A stretch of DNA of 64,000 bases. It comes from Streptomyces sp. G-G2. GTDB taxonomy: Bacteria; Actinomycetota; Actinomycetes; Streptomycetales; Streptomycetaceae. The position numbers and the translations under genes were made by a program. Of this stretch, positions 59,701 through 64,000 are shown in pieces (the first letter of the stretch is position 1; every line of letters begins with the position of its first letter). The notes below the pieces were generated by a model. The model was not told where the DNA came from, did no database searches, and saw only the letters and a list, made by a program, of their open reading frames with translations. The stretch is from the NCBI RefSeq assembly GCF_030063135.1, contig NZ_JASISO010000045.1, positions 1 to 64,000 of the forward strand. Reading direction: 5' to 3'.

Positions 59701-62346
59701 CTACCGCACCACTCTGGCCCTGGCCCAGTCGGCGTGGTCGCTGTTGATGCCGTCGCCCGCGTCCGTCACCTTCAGTACCAGCGAGTTCACGCCTGTGATG
59801 CTGACGTCGATGGACTGCGTCGCGCTCGACGGCGTCATCGTCGCCGGGCTCTCGTACAGCTTGACGCCGTCGCCCCAGACCTCGAACCTGACCGTCGAGT
59901 TCGCGCCGACCTCGTCATCGACACCGACGTCCGACTGGAACCGTGAGTAGGCACCGTTCAGGGAGTAGGCGATCGTGCCGTTGGCGTGCGTACCGATGCC
60001 CTTCGTGTACGCGGTGCCATTCAGCGTGATGGGGTGCGAATCGACGCTCTTGTTCTTCTGAACAGTGCCGAAGTCGCTTCTGGCGTCGCTCCAGGTGAGA
60101 TCGCACAGATCGACCGCCTGTCCGTTTCCGGCGGCGGCGGTGGTGACGTCGACGGCGTTGCCGGCTCCGGAGAGATTCCCGGCGGCGTCAACCGCCTTGA
60201 CCGTGAACGTGTACGGCGTCGAGGCCGACAGCTCCGTCGCGGTGAAGCTCGTACTCGTCGACGTGCCGACGAGGGTGGTACCGCGGTAGATCTTGTACCC
60301 GGTCACGCCGACGTTGTCGGTCGACGCCGTCCACTTCAGGTCCACGCTGTTCGACGTCACATTGCTCGATGCGAGGTTGGTCGGCGCGGTGGGGGCCGCG
60401 GTGTCGCCCGCTGCGGTCCCGGCGGTCGCGGTCATGGACGCACCGCCGGCCACCGGTACGGTCACGTAGGACACGGTATTGCCGTACAGCGACTTGGTCT
60501 GCGGCGTGTACGCGGCGCCGTTCACGGTGATCGTGGCGGGGGTCCCGTAGAACTGGGCTTCCCAATTGACGGTGCCACCGGAGTTGTTGGTCAACGTGGA
60601 CCCCGTCGTACCCGTGTGCTTGAGCTTCAGGTCGTTGCCACCGACCTTGAGGTGGTCGATCTCCACCCAGGGCGTCTCGGACGTCAGCCGGGAGACGGTG
60701 GCCACCTTGTTCTTCGGGGCGTCCGGCTGCACCCCCATCATGCCGTCGATCACGCTGCCGACCGCGAGGAACGAGATCTCCGGGTAGGTGTCCTTGCCGG
60801 TCATGAGCTTCTTGAGCCACCCCCAGCCCTCCGAGGACCGGTTGTACTGGTAGTACATCTCCGGCAGGTAGGAGGTCGCCTCGACATTCAGACCGTCATC
60901 GTTGGCGGCGATGAAGTCCAGGGAGCTGTTGGTCCTCGCGCCGTGGTCGCCGAGCCCGGTCAGCATCGTCAGGAAGCTGGCCTCGTGCCCCCAGCTGCTG
61001 TAACCCGTCCCGGCGGCGTCCTTGCCCCGGATGTACCGGTTGTTCGACGCGTCCCACCAGTTCGCCTCGAAGTAGTCGCGCACCCGCTTCGCACGATCGG
61101 CCCACTTCGTGCTGTTGGCGTTGTCACCCTTCGCCTTCAGGATGTCCGCATAGGCCAGCATCGACTGGTACTGGTACCCGAGCGAATCGCCCGCGGAGAC
61201 GAGATTCTCGTTCGGGAACTCGAAGAACGTCGCCGTGTATTCGCCCGGCTGCTTCTTCGAAACCGGCTGCTCGCTGGACGGGTTCGCGTCGTTCCACGTC
61301 ACCTCGTGGTTCGTCAGGAACGAACCCATCGTCGAATCGTAGTACGCGGAAAGGGCCGGATCGTTGATCCAGTCCGAGTTGCCGGTCCACTGGTACTGCT
61401 TGTACGCCTTGGTCATCAGGTTGAACGGCGACGGCAGTTCACGGAAGCCGGTGCCGTCGATGTAGTACATGGCTCCGTGGGGACTGTGAGCCCACAGCGG
61501 CCAGCCGTTCTGACCCGGATCGTCGGCATCGGCCGCGAACGCCTTCATCATGTTGAACGTCTCGGCGTCCAGGCCGAGCGCGTGCGCGCCGTCCGACTGG
61601 TGGGCGATGTCCCGGTTGTAGTAGGACTCCCGGCTGGTGTAGGCACCCCAGTAGCCGGGTTCCACCGTCGTGTGCGTGGAATTCTTGAGGCGCCACCACT
61701 CGGGTTCATGCCCCATCATCGGGTTCCCCGGGTAGAACGTCATGCCCAGGGCCCGGTCCTTACCCCACTTGAAGCCGTCGTTCAGAGTCGCGTTCGGAGA
61801 ATCGATGGTCAGGGTGCTGGTCGGCGCCCCGACGTGTCTCTGGATCGTGATCCTGTCGACGCGCGGTACCTCGCCGGCGGACATGGCCACCAGCTCGATG
61901 GTGTCACCGGCCTTGAGCGCTACTTTGCTCGACGTACGGGTGTCGATGCTCATCGGGTCGGTGTAGTCACGGGCGTTCCGCTGGGACGTGGCCCATGAAT
62001 CCACGGGGGTGGAGTTCACGGAAATCTTGTACGTCACTCCGTTCGCGGTCTTGCCGTTGTAGCGCGTGATGAGGTCGTAGGTTCCGTCAGAGCCGTTGAA
62101 GGTCGTTCTGGCCGTGCTCGTCTGTCCTGACGCACCCCGGGCATAGGTGACGTTCTCGACTGGCGTGTCGTTCCAGGTGTGGTTCACGGTGTCTGCCGCG
62201 AAATTGGTCAGCGACATGTTCTCGACTTCGATCACATAGGGCCCTGCCGTTGCCCCGGCCACCGCCACCGCGGGCGTGCTGGGAATGGCAATTGCGGTGC
62301 CTGCTGTTGCGAGCACGGCGGATAGTACACAGGCGAAACGACGCAT
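59701..62346 (-). CDS. Large secreted multidomain glycosidase (CBM, barrel, FN3, NPCBM-like)
   Basis: An 881-residue exported protein. The signal is FACVLSAVLATAGTAIAIPS; a beta-sandwich domain (about 30-165, YVIEVENMSLTNFAADTVNH) follows. The catalytic region (about 190-670) has YYNRDIAHQSDGAHALGL, SYLPEMYYQYNRSSEGWGWL and YPEISFLAVGSVIDGMMGV, paralogous to the protein at 51070. Next are a fibronectin-III domain (PTAPTNLASSNVTSNSVDLK) and a C-terminal NPCBM-like domain (YTKGIGTHANGTIAYSL). ATG 62346 is chosen with AAAGGA about ten bases upstream. It cleaves an unknown polysaccharide outside the cell. Confidence 0.8.
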   Translation of the reverse strand: MRRFACVLSAVLATAGTAIAIPSTPAVAVAGATAGPYVIEVENMSLTNFAADTVNHTWNDTPVENVTYARGASGQTSTARTTFNGSDGTYDLITRYNGKTANGVTYKISVNSTPVDSWATSQRNARDYTDPMSIDTRTSSKVALKAGDTIELVAMSAGEVPRVDRITIQRHVGAPTSTLTIDSPNATLNDGFKWGKDRALGMTFYPGNPMMGHEPEWWRLKNSTHTTVEPGYWGAYTSRESYYNRDIAHQSDGAHALGLDAETFNMMKAFAADADDPGQNGWPLWAHSPHGAMYYIDGTGFRELPSPFNLMTKAYKQYQWTGNSDWINDPALSAYYDSTMGSFLTNHEVTWNDANPSSEQPVSKKQPGEYTATFFEFPNENLVSAGDSLGYQYQSMLAYADILKAKGDNANSTKWADRAKRVRDYFEANWWDASNNRYIRGKDAAGTGYSSWGHEASFLTMLTGLGDHGARTNSSLDFIAANDDGLNVEATSYLPEMYYQYNRSSEGWGWLKKLMTGKDTYPEISFLAVGSVIDGMMGVQPDAPKNKVATVSRLTSETPWVEIDHLKVGGNDLKLKHTGTTGSTLTNNSGGTVNWEAQFYGTPATITVNGAAYTPQTKSLYGNTVSYVTVPVAGGASMTATAGTAAGDTAAPTAPTNLASSNVTSNSVDLKWTASTDNVGVTGYKIYRGTTLVGTSTSTSFTATELSASTPYTFTVKAVDAAGNLSGAGNAVDVTTAAAGNGQAVDLCDLTWSDARSDFGTVQKNKSVDSHPITLNGTAYTKGIGTHANGTIAYSLNGAYSRFQSDVGVDDEVGANSTVRFEVWGDGVKLYESPATMTPSSATQSIDVSITGVNSLVLKVTDAGDGINSDHADWARARVVR

Positions 62347-62389
62347 GCGTGATGGATCCTTTCGAGTGGGGGTGTTCCTCATTCGACGA

Positions 62390-62405
62390 CGGTCGATCTC
62401 GACCG
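62390..62405. promoter_or_regulatory. Palindrome upstream of the secreted glycosidase
   Basis: CGGTCGA-TC-TCGACCG, seven-base perfect arms, 44 bases before the start codon at 62346. It is a possible operator, but its sequence differs from the GAAAGTTTTC site. Confidence 0.4.
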
Positions 62406-63147
62406 CCCATCTGTGGCGGCGTGGAACATGCCGGTGCAGAGCAGTCCCGGCGGCTGTAGGCGGCCCGGACCACCCGCCTTCGCATACCGCCGATGACGTG
62501 GCCCCGGAAGTCGGCCGACCGGGCGGTGCGGGGCGACTCCGGAGCCCTGTCATCGTGAGTGCGGTGAGATCGCCCGTGACCGCGTCGATGCCGAAGCGCG
62601 GCCGGGGCGCCTCTGGCCGGACGAGGTCACCTGAGCCGTACGCGCGGTCGCTCGAGTTGGCTTGCCGCAGCCCCTTCGCGTCCGGCAGGGCGGGGCCGGA
62701 AAGATCGAGAATGCGGCCCGCCCGGGCATCGAAGGGGTTCCACACGGCCCTGGCGATGCCGACGCGAGGGGGACGCGGGAGAGGGAAGATCGTGCGCCGC
62801 ACCGGACGCGGCGGCGGGCCCGGGTAACTCCTCTCATGAAACGCCGTGTTGGAAGAAGTTGAACTGTGTTGCCCATCGAGAAGTGGTGTCAATGGTTGTG
62901 TTCGGTTCGATCGTGCTGGGTTCGCTCGTGTGCGGGCTGGGAGTTCCGGTCCAGGTACGCCGCCTCGGCGCGCTTGGACCCGACGGCATCGACCTGGGCG
63001 ACGCCACGTATCTGCAGGTCAGCGTCTCGACACAGCCAGATGGCACCTGCTCCGCCAAGGCGACCAGGGCGGGGTGACCACGCCGGGAGCAGCGCGAGCA
63101 ATCTGGCACCAACCGTCATCTTGCAACGGAGGCTTGACGGGAATTCA

Positions 63148-63195
63148 GAAAGTTTTCATCGCCGTATTGCATGCCGGGGTGAGCGTGAGTAGTGT
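63148..63195 (+). promoter_or_regulatory. Second copy of the sugar-operon operator with a promoter
   Basis: GAAAGTTTTCAT (63148-63159) is identical to 12 bases at 53187-53198. Eight bases later come TTGCAT and TAGTGT, 17 bases apart (63167-63195), a plausible plus-strand promoter. No intact gene follows it. Confidence 0.5.
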
Positions 63196-63571
63196 CCTGA
63201 CCCGTAGGGCACATCTGCGCACCCCTCAGGAGCCGGCGCACGCTTGAGGTGACGAGGTGACGCCGAGGGGGGTCGATCGAGGCGGAACCGGGCGGTGGGC
63301 ATGGCGGGAACCGGCGCGTTGGTCGAGTTCTCCACAGTCTTCCGTGTCGTACGTGGCGGGGCTGCCGGCCAGTTGGCGGGGCGGAGGTAGGGCGCCCAGA
63401 CGGCGGAAGGCTGCGTGGAGTTGGTGTAGCCAGGGCCAGGAACCGACCGCCCTTGTCGATCTGGAGTACGGGGGCCTACGGTTCGGGACCCTGCACGAGC
63501 AGGATCCGTGGCGGAACCGGAGCCCTTGACGGGGCTGTGGCCGTCACCAACCACAGGGTGCGGGAGGGCCT

Positions 63572-63871
63572 TTAGGCTCCATGCTCCCGGGCCGACGCGA
63601 TACCCGCCTGTACCGCTTCCAGCAGGGCTTCCAGGCCCTGCGCCCGCTGCCATTCCTCGGCCGAGTGGTGCTGTGTGTGCCGCGTCGCCGGGGCTTCGGG
63701 CGAACCGGCGACGATCTCGACGGTCCGCCTCCCCTTCCGGTCGGGGCCCGTGACCCGCAGATCCATGTTCCGGACGTGGAACCGCTGCGGATTGCTGCCG
63801 AAGACCTCCAGGATCCGGCCGTCGAACGTGTAGAACTCTCTGCCTGCCCTGGCCGTGATCTCCTCGGTCAT
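63572..63871 (-). CDS. Conserved hypothetical protein, 99 residues
   Basis: A 99-residue soluble protein (TARAGREFYTFDGRILEVFG, RFHVRNMDLRVTGPDRKGRR), beta-rich then helical (EEWQRAQGLEALLEAVQAGI), reminiscent of PH-like domains found in short Streptomyces proteins; I do not know a function. The ATG has TAGCGT six bases upstream, a leaderless arrangement. Confidence 0.68.
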   Translation of the reverse strand: MTEEITARAGREFYTFDGRILEVFGSNPQRFHVRNMDLRVTGPDRKGRRTVEIVAGSPEAPATRHTQHHSAEEWQRAQGLEALLEAVQAGIASAREHGA

Positions 63872-63877
63872 GGAGTG

Positions 63878-63883
63878 ACGCTA
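63878..63883 (-). promoter_or_regulatory. -10 box TAGCGT, leaderless-type promoter
   Basis: TAGCGT on the minus strand lies six bases before the ATG at 63871. Confidence 0.45.
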
Positions 63884-64000
63884 CACGCGGGGACCAGCGG
63901 CTGTCAGGCTCCCGTTCGCCAGTAGGTCCATCACCGCTCCCGCCGCCGGACGGGCCTGGCGGAGCTGGAGGTCGAGGACGGAAGCCGGGGTTCGAGACCC
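63881..64000 (-). CDS. Possible 3' end of a gene cut by the window edge
   Basis: A minus-strand frame is open from the window edge to a TAG at 63881, with a plausible sense (VLDLQLRQARPAAGAVMDLL). Thirty-nine codons are too few to identify it. It could be chance. Confidence 0.2.
   Translation of the reverse strand, partial: GSRTPASVLDLQLRQARPAAGAVMDLLANGSLTAAGPRV

Larger units (their letters stand above)
62347..63571. other. 1.2-kb region without intact gene
   Basis: No complete gene is supported. The minus-strand frame of the upstream glycosidase stays open to about 62890 (with WNPFDARAGRILDLSGPALP), which might be a remnant. A palindrome lies at 62390 and an operator-promoter pair at 63148-63195. 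Short fragments with plausible sense on the plus strand (LVEFSTVFRVVRGGAAGQLA near 63310, LVDLEYGGLRFGTLHEQDPW near 63450) look like a decayed gene. Confidence 0.45.

Noticed and set aside
62550..62890. Minus-strand continuation of the secreted glycosidase as an extended N-terminus
   Set aside because: The signal peptide at the 62346 ATG and the ribosome-binding site near it argue that translation starts there; upstream sense is weak.
63975..64000. T-arm-like GGGGTTCGAGACCC at the window end, suggesting a tRNA
   Set aside because: The upstream 60 bases give no D-arm or anticodon stem; the match is limited to the arm itself.

Overview
The window reads as Streptomyces chromosome. GC is very high, genes are packed on both strands with 4-base start/stop overlaps, GTG and TTG starts are common, several genes have a TANNNT box only 6-8 bases before the start codon (leaderless type), and the gene families are typical of the genus (divergent EF-Tu, tandem-domain Lrp, BlaI/M56 pair, GH3 with a Tat lipoprotein signal, matB). 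No rRNA, tRNA or CRISPR array was found.

Left part (1-16.3 kb) is accessory and partly decayed. It starts with the end of an IS982-type transposase, a toxin-antitoxin-like AbiEii pair whose toxin is frameshifted, and a broken organomercurial lyase (merB). Next come an M20 amidohydrolase with an MFS transporter divergent from an Lrp regulator, then a leftward operon of lactone oxidase, amidase, malonyl-CoA synthetase (matB) and a fused acyl-CoA carboxyltransferase carrying a frameshift. A PLP amino-acid deaminase/aldolase and a TetR regulator follow. From 14.2 to 16.3 kb there are only remnants (a corA tail, a PucR-like fragment) and a 121-bp MITE-like element.

Middle part (16.3-50.9 kb) is dense and mostly conserved. 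It has two PAP2 phosphatases and a DedA protein divergent from a BlaI/M56 sensor-repressor pair, a Pls-type (epsilon-poly-lysine synthetase-like) NRPS with hexapeptide acyltransferase neighbours, a second DedA, a secreted GH3, a patatin, a frameshifted EF-Tu (tuf3), AlkD, a TVP38 protein, uppP, lnt, ung, a peptide-binding lipoprotein, two SDR reductases and a DUF3037-HipA kinase pair. Genes likely to handle undecaprenyl phosphate (two DedA, TVP38, two PAP2, UppP) are unusually concentrated here.

Right part (51-63 kb) is a sugar-use locus: lipoprotein binding protein, two permeases, a cytosolic GH36 alpha-galactosidase and a LacI repressor form one operon. It is flanked by two related secreted glycosidases and a truncated galT. 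A 12-base operator-like sequence occurs both before this operon and near 63.15 kb. The likely logic is that secreted enzymes cut a polysaccharide, the ABC system imports an alpha-galactoside, GH36 hydrolyses it, and LacI controls the set.

Five to six genes are broken by single frameshifts, several in G/C runs, so either real decay or sequencing error must be settled before they are called pseudogenes.
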